Assembly: GCA_022315425.1 (NCBI GenBank)
Contig: JAIUPT010000019.1
Location: 744,001 to 808,000 of the forward strand
Reading direction: 5' to 3'
DNA: 64,000 bases
From: Pseudevernia furfuracea
Lineage: Eukaryota; Ascomycota; Lecanoromycetes; Lecanorales; Parmeliaceae
This document shows positions 22,114 to 33,377 of this stretch, one piece after another; position 1 is the first letter of the stretch; every line of letters begins with the position of its first letter. The position numbers were made by a program, and so were the translations under genes. The notes under the pieces are model-generated. The model saw nothing but the letters and a program-made list of their open reading frames with translations, was not told where the DNA came from and did not search any database.

Positions 22114-24234
22114 TCAGAAAGCTTCAAAAAGGTCCGACTGGTTCCGCGCCAATCGCACCCACTCTTCCTCGGTCTGCTGCTCCCCGTCAGGCTGACGAAG
22201 TGCCATTGTGACCATCTCCTCCTCTGTCGGATTGAACGCCTCGTCAATGTCCCCCTTCTTCTTGTCAGTCTGGTCGCCCGCCCCCTCCCTGTGCTCCGCG
22301 ACCAGACTTCCCCCTTTCGCGTCGTCGACTTTGGCCCCGTTGTTGGCCTCGTCAACTTCTTCCTTCTTGGCGTTCTCGCCGGGTCCTCCCTCCTTGTCTG
22401 TTCCCTCTTTCGCGTCGTCGGCTTTGGCCCCGTTGTTGGCCTCGTCAACTTCTTCCTTCTTGGCGTTCTCGCCGAGTCCTCCCTCCTTGTCTGTTCCCTC
22501 TTTCGCGTCGTCGGCTTTGGCCCCGTTGTTGGCCTCGTCAACTTCTTCCTTCTTGGCCTTCTCACCCAGTTCCCCCTCCTTGTCCGTTCCCTCTTTCCCC
22601 TCCTCTTTCACAGTCTCCGTCTCGATCTCATCCTCCTTGCCGCTCAACTTCCAGAAAACCCCCCTCGCCAACTCCGCGCGCGCGGTCATCACCTCCACCG
22701 CCTTCTCGGTTTCCGCAAGCATGAGGTTGTAGTAGTGGTCGGCGACATGCTGCGTCAAGTATTGACGGATCTCCGGACTGCCCACGTCGAACAGCAACTC
22801 CACCACGGTCAAGATCTCGAGAGCCTGATAGTGAGGCGTCAGGGCTTTGAGTTTGCGGAAGGCGAGGTCCTGAAGGCCCGGCATCTCGAGCATTTGGGCT
22901 ACCCGGTAGATCGTAGCGCAGCGCACTACCTCCTGACGGAGCACCTCGGGAAGTAGGTCGCCTTCAAGGCGCACATGTGCCGTATGATCATCCAAAATAT
23001 TAGGATGATACTCACGACGATCAATGTACTCTCCAATGGGCCTGAAGTCGTCGGCGTCAAGGGAGGACAGCATGGGTGACATGATGTACCAGCCATTTTC
23101 GGGATGGTGGGTGAGAAGATTCGACAGAAGCGGGCTCGCATCCAAGCCACCGCGTTTGACTTTGAAGATTATGTGTGGATTGTCAAGGTATATCACGACC
23201 TTGTTTGGGCTGGAAGGAAAAGTTATCAGCACACAAAATTGTTCCAGTCCATAGTGCCATGGACTTACTCGTTGACATCGATCTTCTTGTTGGTCGATTG
23301 GAAAGGTGTTCCATGACGTACAGAAGAAGGCATTGGAGTCGCAAGCCTGCCAGTGCCAGCTCTCAGCGGTGTTGAAGGCCTTATTGAAAAACGACCAGAG
23401 AGATCGAGCTTACTTCTCTTGCTCGACTGAGATGATGTCAAATACGGTGGGTCTGAATCACCATATAAAGCATCCATTTCCTCAAGGGAGATCGAATTAT
23501 TGGATTCCTGCTTTATTTTTGGTCCAGCTGTGTCTCCTCTGGGAAGGAAGAGGTCATCCGATTCTTCATCGTCTACTTCCTCGTTGCGGTACCCAGGAGG
23601 AAATTTGAATGGTGGTGTTCTCTTGCGCTTGTGAGCTTCGGGCATTCTCCCGGCAGCCAATCTCTCTTTCTTGACGCCCCCGGGTGTGGTTTTGTCCATA
23701 CGCTGCACATGGAGCCTTGTTTTCCAGTGATCGAGGTATTTCCAATCGGAAATTTTGTCCCCTTTGTATTGAGTAATGTACTCTTTCCAAGCCTTCGCAA
23801 GCAAAGGGTTCGTGGTAGAATCTCGGATGGCTCGGCCCATATCAATCTCAATTGGCTCAAGCTCTTTCAAAGGAGCCCATATACTAGTGGAGACAGTCAG
23901 TCGACCAACGTTCGGCAGCCAGCCACACGACGACTTACAACTTCAAGGTCCCTAGGTAGATAGCTGGGAAGCATCTCTCACTGATCGAAAAGCCACCTGT
24001 CTTGTAGTCTTTTCCCCACGTGCCATCTGCCTGTCGTGCACTTCCTGGCCGCGGCGAACGGGTGAAGACGGTTTGGACCATCGCTTCGTCGCAGATCACG
24101 ATGGGCCAGTCCTCTCCATCTTGCTTGGTAGACAAGTAGTCTCCTTCCTTTGGCTCATTGATCTCAAGTTGCATGATGTTCGTGTGGCCGAACGGGGTTC
24201 TGACAGAGGACATCCTGTGTCCAAAATGAGCCAT
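22114..24234 (-). CDS. PWWP and BTB domain fusion protein with tandem coding repeats
   Basis: Three exons on the minus strand, 24234-23939, 23883-23269 and 23209-22114, give 668 residues; both junctions are phase 2 and restore conserved sequence. Residues about 29-115 form a PWWP-type domain (EGDYLSTKQDGEDWPIVICD, then FPAIYLGTLKFIWAPL across the first splice). A charged linker follows. A BTB-like domain starts near residue 305 (PNKVVIYLDNPHIIF) and the alpha-helical region after it contains AQMLEMPGLQDLAFRKL. Residues about 510-602 are three 31-residue lysine/glutamate repeats. PWWP domains bind methylated histone lysines with DNA, so a chromatin adaptor role is plausible. The start is uncertain: the frame stays open upstream to about 24558 and an extra 5' exon is possible. 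Confidence 0.75.
22315..22593. repeat. Three 93-bp tandem repeats inside the PWWP+BTB gene
   Basis: Units begin at 22315, 22408 and 22501, exactly 93 bp apart, and are nearly identical. Each encodes 31 residues on the minus strand with core KKEEVDEANNGAK. Because the unit is a multiple of three, copy number can vary without breaking the frame. Confidence 0.9.
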
Positions 24235-25168
24235 CGAGGCCGGAGCAAGGCTCACGACGGTATCGGTAGTCTGGAGGTGAACTTGATCCAAAAGTTTCTG
24301 GGACCCGGTGAGAGCAAGAACGTTTGAGATGGCAAAAATCAGAATGTCAGTTCCATTTGAGAGATAATCGACTAGGGACTTGGCAGTGTGGAAAGTAAGA
24401 CGAATGTTGGACCAAGAGGGCGAAGATTGAAGTGGGTGAAGACTTAAGAGGGTGAAGAGAAGTTGTAAGCGACACAACCATGAATTCCTCGAAGTGGACA
24501 AAGCGAAGAGAACAAGGTGCTCTCGAGGCACCGAGTACTCGGACTCTTGAACAGTCAACGAGTGCAGAGAAAACGAAGCCTATGCAGGCAATGCTAAGAG
24601 AAGGTAGGTGAGAGGAAGAAGGTCACGATTTCGTAAGTGATAATTGACAGCGAGCGAAACTCTCAATATCGTCTGAGAGGGGTTAATGCGATGCTCCAAT
24701 CCTAGGCGCTGGGTCCATAGAGATAAATCGCTGTCTATGTCAGACTCTACGTCTCTTGAGACGGTGAAATGCACAATGTGAGAAGGTGGTGAAGTTGGCG
24801 CGCCGCTGAGAGATAGAATGCATGCCCTAGCACTTATCAAGAGCAAAGAATTCAAGTCTGTGAGTACGGTAAAATGGCGCTCAGATGACGGAGATCAAGT
24901 GCAAAAGAAGTGCAGAGGAGCTGAATAGGAGACTAACAGTAAGCTCAATGGCGATTAAGAAAAATTCTCTGGATGATTTGGTGTCAATATTCGAGCAAAG
25001 CCAATCATCCGCAGTGAAGAATCTAGAGGACGCACCTCAGTAAGCGTTGACTAGAGAGTGGCATAATTCATTTCGAAAAGTCTAGTAGTGGAATCCAACC
25101 CTAGTCTCGCTTGTATGTGAAGGACTGGGACCCTAGTGATGGGAAAAAGAGGGGACCGTCAGCTGCTT
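24235..25168. other. Intergenic or 5' region of the PWWP+BTB gene
   Basis: The minus-strand frame remains open to about 24558 without an ATG, so an upstream exon or long leader may lie here. A 91-codon minus-strand frame at 24580-24855 has no domain. No other feature is visible. Confidence 0.4.
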
Positions 25169-26133
25169 TCAACGTCCTGAAAGATCGCATTCCGCCTTCC
25201 AGGCCAAGTTCTCACGCAGTACGTGCAGTCCCCGCTGGGAAAAGAACACAGTGACCGTCAGTGACAAAATGACGATATCGGTGGTAGCAACGCCTCTCCA
25301 GCCGGCATGATCGGGGTCGTAGTACTTGTATACATACTCGCCGGTGATGAAACGGCCAAAGGCTGTCCATATCCCGTACAAGAGGTAGGTAGCGATCACA
25401 CCGGCAACCTGCGTGGCGAGATCCTAGAAGTTTCAGACAGCGATTTCTTTGGCACAAGAGATTAGTTACCTTCTGCTTTCGGACGCTGCTCAGGACCATT
25501 ATCTCGACAAACGCGATCACAGAGTTGAGCACAGTGGTGCTGATAAGTATGAAGTGGTGAAGAGCCTCGCCTTTAGTGCCTTGATCGAGGACAAGTTGCG
25601 AAGGATACAGCGCCAGCCAATAGGCGATGCTGACCACAAATGGAAATGTGACAGACGCGGTATAGAAGATCGAGAATACGAAGAATCTCTTAGAGTTAGT
25701 GTCAGTTGACGTTGGGGTCGAGAGACCGGCTTGCATCTGGGCTAGAAATTTCTCCTTGGCTTGTTCCTCTTGAGGCAATCGACCATAAGGTGCCAGAATG
25801 TGTTGCAGTGTCCAGGACTGTTAGGGAAATTAATAGATTGATGCAACGCAAAGGCGAGACACCCACCATTGTGATCCAGTAGTAGAATATCTGGATCACG
25901 AGGCTGACATTGCTAGCTTCGAACGCGGACTGCTTTCCTGTGTGGGTATAATTGATTTCATAGAGTATGTCCAGAGTGAGAACGATAGACAGGAATGCCG
26001 CAACGATTGCTCGAACAGCCAAAAGTACCTTTTGACTAATTGAACGCCATGGGGAATGACAGACACGGAGAAAGATTGGAAGATCGTGGGGAGGCCTGTT
26101 TGCTCGAGGGAGAAGAGGAGTAGTCTCTGCCAT
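25169..26133 (-). CDS. FAR-17a/AIG1-like multispanning membrane protein
   Basis: Three minus-strand exons, 26133-25867, 25817-25470 and 25423-25169, give 289 residues; both introns (49 and 46 bp) are phase 0. The start MAETTPLLPR is followed by about six hydrophobic segments. The central part reads RFFVFSIFYTASVTFPFVV, then ALHHFILISTTVLNSVIAFV, and later YLLYGIWTAFGRFITGEYVY. The order TFPF, LHH, and G.W..F....G.YVY aligns with the AIG1/FAR-17a family, whose animal members are threonine hydrolases of fatty-acid esters of hydroxy fatty acids, with an essential histidine at the position of LHH. Assignment rests on remembered family pattern and topology, so it is moderate. Confidence 0.65.
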
Positions 26134-26723
26134 CGTCTCCGACTTTGGTAGAACGTCCCTGGCGGCACAGTCTTGGAGGCTATGATTGCAGATGTTAAAT
26201 AAAGAAGCTAGGAAACCAGAATGATGCACAAGGTAGAAGGATGGAGAAGCTGCTAGGTGGAAAGGTGCTCGGAAGGATGTTGGCACAAGAGAACAATGCC
26301 TTTAGCAGACTGTCGTACAAGATGAAAGGGAAAGCAGTGACTGTAATGCGACAATTGCATTGCTTCATCCCCACTGGAAGGAGCAATCCGCGCCGTGAAG
26401 ATGATTTCACCGCATCTCCGTCTTACTAGCATTTGATTCTGCTTCGACACCATATTTCAATGGGTCATCCACCAATCGGTGTAATTTCCTAGTTTCAGAT
26501 GTAGTAGACGGCAGCACGGTATACTGGCTTGGCGCCAAGCATTTTCACCTATGCTCATGCAACGTTTCCAAAGCTCTGGAGCTTTATTTTCAACTTGAAG
26601 ACAACAGCAGAAGTCCCATCACTACGCCAATGGCTCGCTCATAGAATCGGGCCCCACAGTCTAACTCTAGGCCAGCCGAATCTCTTCATCGCGTTCTCCC
26701 AATTCTCCTCTTCAATCGCCGCA
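26134..26723. other. Divergent intergenic region
   Basis: The shared promoter space lies between the membrane-protein gene (minus) and SEC11 (plus). An in-frame extension upstream of the SEC11 ATG is open from about 26529, but its sequence lacks resemblance to the family. No repeats were seen. Confidence 0.5.
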
Positions 26724-27291
26724 ATGCTCGGCGGCCTCCAACCCCGTCAAATCCTCACCCAGCTCCTCAACTTCGCTCTAGTCCTCTCAACGGCGTTCAT
26801 GCTGTGGAAGGGCCTCTCCGTCGCCACAGACTCTCCGTCTCCCATCGTCGTCGTTCTTTCTGGTAGTATGGAGCCCGCATTTCAAAGAGGAGATCTGTTA
26901 TTTTTATGGAATCGAGGGCAGGATACGCAGGTTGGGGAGATTGTGGTCTACAATGTAAAGGGGAAGGACATACCGATTGTGCATAGAGTGGTGAGGAGAT
27001 ATGGGGGAGGGTGAGTTGAAGGTGGTTCGAGGAGACTCGAAGGGAAGACTAATCGTAGACAGGGATGAGCCATTGCAATTGCTTACGAAAGGAGACAACA
27101 ATCTGGCAGACGATACGGAGCTTTATGCAAGGGGCCAGGATTATTTGACAAGGTCTACGGACATTATCGGAAGCGTGATTGGCTATGTACCTTTTGTGGG
27201 ATACGTGACAATACTACTGTCGGAGCATCCTTGGCTGAAGACGGTTTTGCTGGGACTCATGGGCGTCATGGTCGTTTTGCAAAGGGAATAA
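26724..27291 (+). CDS. SEC11: Signal peptidase complex catalytic subunit SEC11
   Basis: Two exons, 26724-27010 and 27063-27291, give 171 residues, the usual length for SEC11. It removes signal peptides from secretory proteins in the ER membrane. A single N-terminal membrane segment (about residues 12-30) precedes the S26 catalytic residues: S48 in VLSGSMEPAF, H87 in IVHRVV and D107 in LLTKGDNNLADD. The C-terminus has a further hydrophobic stretch (VLLGLMGVMVVLQ). The 52-bp intron is needed because the unspliced frame stops at 27013-27015. The start ATG was chosen because MLGGLQPRQILTQLLN matches the fungal N-terminus, although the frame is open further upstream. It converges with the F-box-like gene. 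Confidence 0.96.
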
Positions 27292-27431
27292 AACTGAACT
27301 GCATTGAGATTGATTTTCATGACAATCTCCTGGCTAGCTTACACCAAGGCGCGTGCAGTGCTGCTTGCTTGTCTTTGCCTTTCTTCTCTGTGTGCTCGCT
27401 TGAACCTCCAACAGCGGATAAGATGGGCAAC

Positions 27432-28742
27432 TCACGCATCAAAGACATTTCCGTTGACATCCACCCTGGACCGCATGCCATTCACGCTCCTGCTGTAGAC
27501 GGTGCGTACCGCGTGCTCCTGCAAATCTTGCACCTGGCCGACTAGTCTCCAATTGTCCCACCCTGCCTGTATCTCTACTACCAGCTCCGTGCCACGCTGC
27601 GTCGGAAGCTTGACCTGCAAACACCGCTTGCTGATGGCAGAGTTCCACTCGTTTGAAGTTATCGGAATGTCTGCAACGGCATGTGCTTCGTATGTATCCT
27701 GAATCTGAAATTTGCAGCGACGGCGCAACTCAGCGATGATGGTGTTGATTGGTGGCGTGTAGTCGCTAGCTTGATCACCGTGGACTTTGAGGACTATTCT
27801 GATCCTCTTGATGAGCGTCGCATGGGCATTGCGTAGGAATGCAAAGATCCAGCCGGCTTGGTCAGAGACGCAAGAGTCCTCGCATCTCGCGCTACGCCAG
27901 CTCGATGTGGCGCGCAAGTCGAAGACGCAGCCGCCATAAAGAATTGGGATGATTTCCTCCTTCATCCGACGATTGACCTGAAGTAGATTCAACCAGCTCA
28001 CCGGCATTCTGGCATTCAGTGGCCCAATGACATGATGCGAAGGAAGTGGCAAGCAACGAAAGACCATGAGTCTCAGCTCAGGTGGCAGTTTTTCAAGGAA
28101 GTTGACCGTTAAGCATGCCTCGCGACGTTGTTGTATCCATTCATTAATTTGGGGGACAAAAGTAACAGGTTCTGGCAGATGGCCCGATCCTGACACGAAA
28201 ATGACGATCTCAAGTCCAATCAGCCCGCGGAGAGTAACGGCGAAAGATGGACTTGAAATGCCTCTGTTAGGGCGCTTGACCTCTGGTACTGGCTCAACTT
28301 TGAATTCAAGATTCTTGATATCTCTTGTAGGGTTTGTGGCTAATTTTGCTAGCATCTGGAAGAACGTGTCGGCGTACTCTCCTCGAGTCTCCCACTCGAG
28401 GTCACAGCGGATCTTCCGGATGTAGCCAATGTCTACAGATCGAATGGAGTTTAGGAACTCTAAGGCGAGCTGACAGCCATGAGAGTATTGCCCGTTTCGG
28501 ACGCTGGAGACGAATGCGAATTCGGATTGCAAGAACAGCCGCAGTCTCATTTCACGAGCGAGATGAGGAAAATGCTGCATCAGCTGCATCACAGGTGGTA
28601 TCAACTCCGCGGGCTGCGTAGACTTTCGGGATTTGCTGAACTTTACGAATTCCAGTCTCTCTGGGATCAGGAGACTGTAGATCCTAGACCGTATCTGTGC
28701 GGGCAGCAGACCGAACGGATGGGTTCGAGAAGGGGATGCCAT
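27432..28742 (-). CDS. F-box-like protein
   Basis: A single-exon minus-strand frame of 436 residues with no intron signals needed. The start MASPSRTHPFGLLPAQIRSR is followed by IYSLLIPERLEF, a pattern like the N-terminal 2EXR/F-box-like motif of fungal proteins. A second, better F-box-like motif occurs near residue 214 (FLEKLPPELRLMVFRCL, then SWLNLLQVNRRMKEEI). Fungal F-box proteins generally bridge SKP1-cullin ligases to substrates, but many such fungal proteins are of unknown role. No repeats of the WD40 or LRR type are visible. Having two LP.E(L/I)R motifs in one protein is unusual but not unprecedented. Confidence 0.75.
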   Translation of the reverse strand: MASPSRTHPFGLLPAQIRSRIYSLLIPERLEFVKFSKSRKSTQPAELIPPVMQLMQHFPHLAREMRLRLFLQSEFAFVSSVRNGQYSHGCQLALEFLNSIRSVDIGYIRKIRCDLEWETRGEYADTFFQMLAKLATNPTRDIKNLEFKVEPVPEVKRPNRGISSPSFAVTLRGLIGLEIVIFVSGSGHLPEPVTFVPQINEWIQQRREACLTVNFLEKLPPELRLMVFRCLPLPSHHVIGPLNARMPVSWLNLLQVNRRMKEEIIPILYGGCVFDLRATSSWRSARCEDSCVSDQAGWIFAFLRNAHATLIKRIRIVLKVHGDQASDYTPPINTIIAELRRRCKFQIQDTYEAHAVADIPITSNEWNSAISKRCLQVKLPTQRGTELVVEIQAGWDNWRLVGQVQDLQEHAVRTVYSRSVNGMRSRVDVNGNVFDA

Positions 28743-29569
28743 TCGAGGGAGAGGGTTCTAATCGCAACTAGTGTATCTGAAGAGGGTTTGTATGCTCTGG
28801 CGTGAGTGGCAGTGATAGAAAAGTTTCACCAGACCAGGTAAATAGAGCGGGTACAGTAGTAGGGGCGAGAGTACGTAAATATGGGGGGATCTCAGTGCCA
28901 CAAGCTTAAACACCGTCGGCCAATCTTACCAAGTTTACTTCACAGATGGATATCTCTGCTCTTTATTATCCTTTCCACAATGGGTGAGTGCTGATATTGA
29001 GCTATTTTATGACGGACAAACAGAACAGGGAATATTCCTTTATCCTTGGTATTCTATCTACATCGGATTTGTTCGTTCCACGTCGCTGACTGGCCTCTTC
29101 CCGTGGCTTGACCTAATCATAGCATGTGTGCATGTACATAGAGCTCTTATGATTCAGCTCAAGCTGACCAGTAGCACCCAGACAACGCGAGCAGATTTAC
29201 AACACCTTGCCACCGCGGTAATCAGTGAAACTGCCTAGACTTTTGTTTCATGCTGCGAATGCAAAGACCTTATAAAGAGTGGGCTCATGTTATACACAGC
29301 GAGGATTAGGTGGAGTACTAGTGCTAGGTATTTGACAACGTCCGGCGCTTAATTAGCGTTGTTTTTGGCGGTCAAGTTCCGCGCTTTGAAGCCTCTTGAA
29401 TGGACCACTCAGCGACAACGATGAAACCGGTGAATGTGAGAATTGATTTACGGACAGATATCTCAGCATCCTCGTTGTCACTTCCCACTTGAAAAAGCCA
29501 ATCTCTCGACGAAGTGTCGACGTCAACAGTGAGCTGCTCAAGCCATCATTCTACGATCGAACAACAGCC
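28743..29569. other. Divergent intergenic region
   Basis: The region lies between the F-box-like gene (minus) and the E2 gene (plus). An 84-codon frame at 28984-29238 has no domain. Nothing else is recognised. Confidence 0.5.
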
Positions 29570-30159
29570 ATGGCAACAGCACAGAAGCGTATCACGAGAG
29601 TCAGTCATGTACCTGAGCAATATGCACTTGAACAAGCTAACGTCTTACCTTAGGAGTATGCTGATATACAGAAAAAGCCTCTAGATGGCATGAGGATTAG
29701 CCTACCCTCCGAGGCAGACATACACCAGTGGCAGATACTTATTGACGGTCCTAAAGGGTCGCCTTATGAGGTATGTCGCTCTCCTTCCCGAATCCCAAAT
29801 TTCTGTCATCAACGATGGAGAGGTTCGCTGACAGTTCACAGGGCGGAGTCTTCAATCTTCATCTCAGCCTTCCCATCGAGTATCCTTTCAAGCCTCCCAC
29901 CCTGAGCTTCAAGACCAAAATTTACCATCCTAACGTCACCAACGATGACAAAGGCAGCATGTGTCTAGGGATGCTACGTGCAGACGAGTGGAAGCCATCA
30001 TCGAAGATTGATGCCGTGCTTCACTTTGCTAAGGGTCTGCTCTCCGAGCCTCAGCCTGATGATGCTGTTGAGGGAGGTATTGCGAGGGAGTACAAAGAGA
30101 ACAAGAAAGAATTTGTCAAAACCGCAAAGGCATGGACCAAGCAATATGCGAAGAAGTGA
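29570..30159 (+). CDS. Ubiquitin-conjugating enzyme E2
   Basis: Three exons, 29570-29599, 29654-29770 and 29842-30159, give 154 residues, with both junctions at phase 0. The UBC fold is complete: MATAQKRITREYADIQKKP at the N-terminus, then QILIDGPKGSPYEGGVFNL, YPFKPPTLSFKTKIYHPNV (HPN motif at 78-80) and GSMCLGML with the catalytic Cys90. The C-terminal helices end KTAKAWTKQYAKK. The length and the tail resemble the UBC4/5 and Ubc14 group of small class I E2 enzymes. Which E3 partners it serves cannot be told. The first exon is only 30 bases and has a non-canonical-looking but acceptable GTCAGT donor. Confidence 0.93.
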
Positions 30160-30883
30160 TCAGAGGTGCCACGGACACGCAGCAAGGGATCACGGATGAA
30201 GTGGCAGTGGGGGATCATGATTTACGAACATGCATTAGCGGGCGTATGGTGGCCTCTTCATGTCCATGGCTCATGCAGACTCCCTTGCAACACAATCAAA
30301 TCTCTCAAAGTTTCACAAAATATGTCCAACCTAACCTGAGTCGAAAACGAAGTCATGTGCGAACTTGAGAATCCATGGACCCTCTTCCTCACCATCCCCA
30401 AACCCCTAAGTACAACTTCACACAAGTCCATGTATCACGATGAGATTGTTTCGACAATTACAGTAACGCCAAGCAGCCAAGGTTTCAGAAAGATGTCCGG
30501 ATAACAGTAACTTCAAAAAGTTCAAAATAAGCAGTAATTGTTGGTTGCAATTCGTCGACGGGGCGCGCATATGTAATCAGCCCTAAGAATGTCCGGCGAA
30601 TCAACTGGGTCGAGTGGGTGGCGATGTAACCTAAAATCCTTCAGCCTGGGAGACTGAGTTCTCAGCCCGCGCGACAGCGCAAGTTAGGGGCACCAGGGGC
30701 ACCCCAGCTATACTTCTCTGCATCTTGAGAGGGACGCAGATGAGATCGTTCAGAATGCGCACGTCTCCTCGCGCAGCTCATGCTGTTGTATATGTTCATC
30801 ATGATATATACCGGCATTTCAGATGGAAACTGATTCTCATGCTCTGCTAACCTGGAATACGACGAAACCTTGCGTGGAACGCC
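30160..30883. other. Intergenic, no supported gene
   Basis: Possible promoter of the aspartic-protease-like gene. An ATG near 30748 opens a short basic frame that could be part of an upstream exon carrying a signal peptide, but no splice joins it. No repeats were seen. Confidence 0.4.
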
Positions 30884-33377
30884 ATGTCCAACACCACAAA
30901 CACTACAGCCGCCCCGATCGTTGTTCCTCCAAGCGGAAAGTGGTGAGTGGTTTCCCAGCATAGCCAACCACACGTAGATAACCTACTGAGACATTTACCA
31001 AATCAATAGGGATGGCAATGACGGTCCCTGGGCTACCTTTGATGTCCACGTCGGCACTCCTGCGCAGACCGCGAGAGTCCTTGTTTCCACAGCCGTAGGA
31101 CAATGTTGGGTGATTTCAGCGAACAAGACAGAAGGAGGATGCATTGGTACGGATCCATCAACCTGTCCGCAAACTCGAGGCGGGCTTGTCAACATAAACG
31201 CTTCGACTACATGGCAAGACCAAGGCCTTTATGGCCTGGGGTTGGAGCCGAACATACAGGACTACCTGGATGAATACGACACCGGCGACTTTGGCTTCGA
31301 CACTCTAGGCTTGGGGCCAGTAGGGGATACGAGCGACGATTTGAACGGCCAGGTCATAGCTGCACTGGCCACTAAAGACTATGACGTGGGAATCCTTGGT
31401 GTCACCGACCACCCTACGAATTTCACTGCATTCGACGACCCGCAGTCCAGCTATTTGTCTTCTTTAAAGGCACAGAGCAAGATACCGAGTCTGTCTTATG
31501 CTTATTCGGCTGGAGCGCAATACCGTATGAATAGTCCGGCTGCATTCAATGACTTCCATGATTAACGTTTGCAAGGTCCGAACAAGCCCAATGGGACCCT
31601 TACCTTGGGGGGGTATGACGCTTCAAAGTTCACGCCGAACGATGTTGCTTTCACAATGGCAAGCGATATATCACGAGATCTAGTCGTAGGATTGCAGTCA
31701 ATTACGTTCAGTGACGCGACCATAACAAACGACGAATTGCTTTCGACAGGCTTTCTGACGTTCATCGATTCCACTGTACCACATATATGGCTGCCTAAAG
31801 AAGCCTGCCAGGCTTTCGAAGATTCATTTGGCATCGAATGGAACAGCACGATCGAACGATATCTCGTGAACAACACTCTTCATAGCCAATTGCAAAAGCA
31901 GAATGCCAGCGTCTCTTTCATACTAGGGAACGACGTCAATGGTGGATCGACGGTAAATATCACACTCCCATATGCCAGCTTTGACCTCAATATCAGTGCT
32001 CCATTTGTCGATACCACTCAATATTACTTTCCTCTCCGTCAAGCAGCCAATCTTACCCAATATACACTCGGACGAACATTCCTTCAAGAAGCGTGAGTCA
32101 TGTAGTATATGGTCCCTCGAAAAATTACTGACATTGACAGATACCTCATTGTCAACTATGAACATAACAATTTTTCCGTCTCCCAGAATAGCTGGATACC
32201 AAACGCCCCATCGCAGATCATACCCCTTGCCGCAGCCTCCAATGCTACAACTTCGAAGATAACCAAAATCACAACGCCTTCGCACAAAATATCCACTGGC
32301 GCAATAGTTGGCATAATCGTCGCCATTGTCGCCTTCATTGTCGTCGTCGCATTTGCAGTCTTCTCTATTATTAAGCACAGAAGCAAGAGAAGGAAAGTAG
32401 GAGAAGGCGAAACGGAAGGAGATGAAATGACTCCTTTCCACAAAGCAGAAATGGACGCCACGCCAGCCGGCAAAGCTCCCTTTGAAGAGCCACCATACGG
32501 TCACAAGTTCGGAGAAGAAATGGACGGTAGTAACCCCAACCTAGGGAAGGACATGAGGAAAGCATCGGAAATGGAGGGCAGCAATTCGGACCTGGTGTTG
32601 GCTGCGAAGCTCAAATCCGAACTGGAAGGAGACGCGGGCGTTATGCGAGCCGAAGCTCCAGGAAGCGGAGGCGTGTTGCGAGCTGAAGCCCCAGGAAGCG
32701 AGGGCGTGTTAAGAGCCGAAGCAGAAGGAAGTAGAGGTGGCTGGGAGATGGAAGGAAGCAAAGGGACTCTTAGAGCAGAAATGCCGGTGCCCACTTTCGC
32801 CCCGGTCGAAATGTACGCCGGTGATCATGGCCTTTACGAACTGCCATCTCCGGTCAGCGGCAGTGATCGACCCTCTCCGATTAGCTCACCACATTCGCCC
32901 GAAAGACGACCTGGCGCGGCATCGTGGAGTAGACGGCACGTGGATGTTCCGCCATTGCCTCGTTCGAGAAGCGACATCTCTTCGCCGGATGAGGAAAGTG
33001 AGGGAACTACCCAGAGTCCCCGCAGATCAAGGCCCACGCCCAGGAGTCTCACTCCAAGTCGGGTGTCGCCGCAGAGCCAGAGCAGGGAACGACAAGGGAG
33101 CGGTGGGGAAGCCGCAGGCAGCGCGTCAAGGAGGACGACACCAACGAACCTGTCGCCTAGCGATGAAAGTGATTCTGATAGGTGGCGTCGGGGCTATGGC
33201 GGTAATCTATCACCCCGGGGTCATACATCTAGGGAGTTATCGTCGCCGAACGAAGGCGGCAGAGAACGGAACGGACGCCTAAGGAGTACATCGAGCGCTG
33301 GTTCACCAGAAGTCACACCCCCGAACGAGCGCGCACCGAATAGTGGATGGAGGAGACCACCAGGAGAGTTTTTCTAA
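30884..33377 (+). CDS. Aspartic-protease-like membrane protein with long cytoplasmic tail
   Basis: Four exons, 30884-30942, 31010-31524, 31576-32092 and 32141-33377, give 775 residues. The ectodomain follows the A1 pepsin plan: FDVHVGTPAQTARVLVSTA, then TLTLGGYDASKF, IDSTVPHIWLP and YYFPLRQAANLTQYTLGRTF. The first catalytic motif, normally DTG, reads VST with Ser46 in the Asp position; the second keeps D256-S-T. Many NxS/T sites are present. A membrane segment lies at about 417-441 (GAIVGIIVAIVAFIVVV) followed by KHRSKRRK and a roughly 330-residue serine/proline-rich tail with short LRAEAPGS repeats. It is probably a non-proteolytic surface protein or sensor. No signal peptide is seen at this ATG, so an upstream exon may be missing. 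Confidence 0.85.

Noticed and set aside
22051..22956. A 301-codon plus-strand frame opposite the PWWP+BTB gene
   Set aside because: It is a shadow of the repetitive coding exon on the other strand; it starts in the 3' flank and has no domain.
24235..24558. An in-frame N-terminal extension of the PWWP+BTB protein
   Set aside because: The frame is open but contains no ATG before 24234 in the required direction and has unusual leucine/serine composition; left out until transcript data exist.
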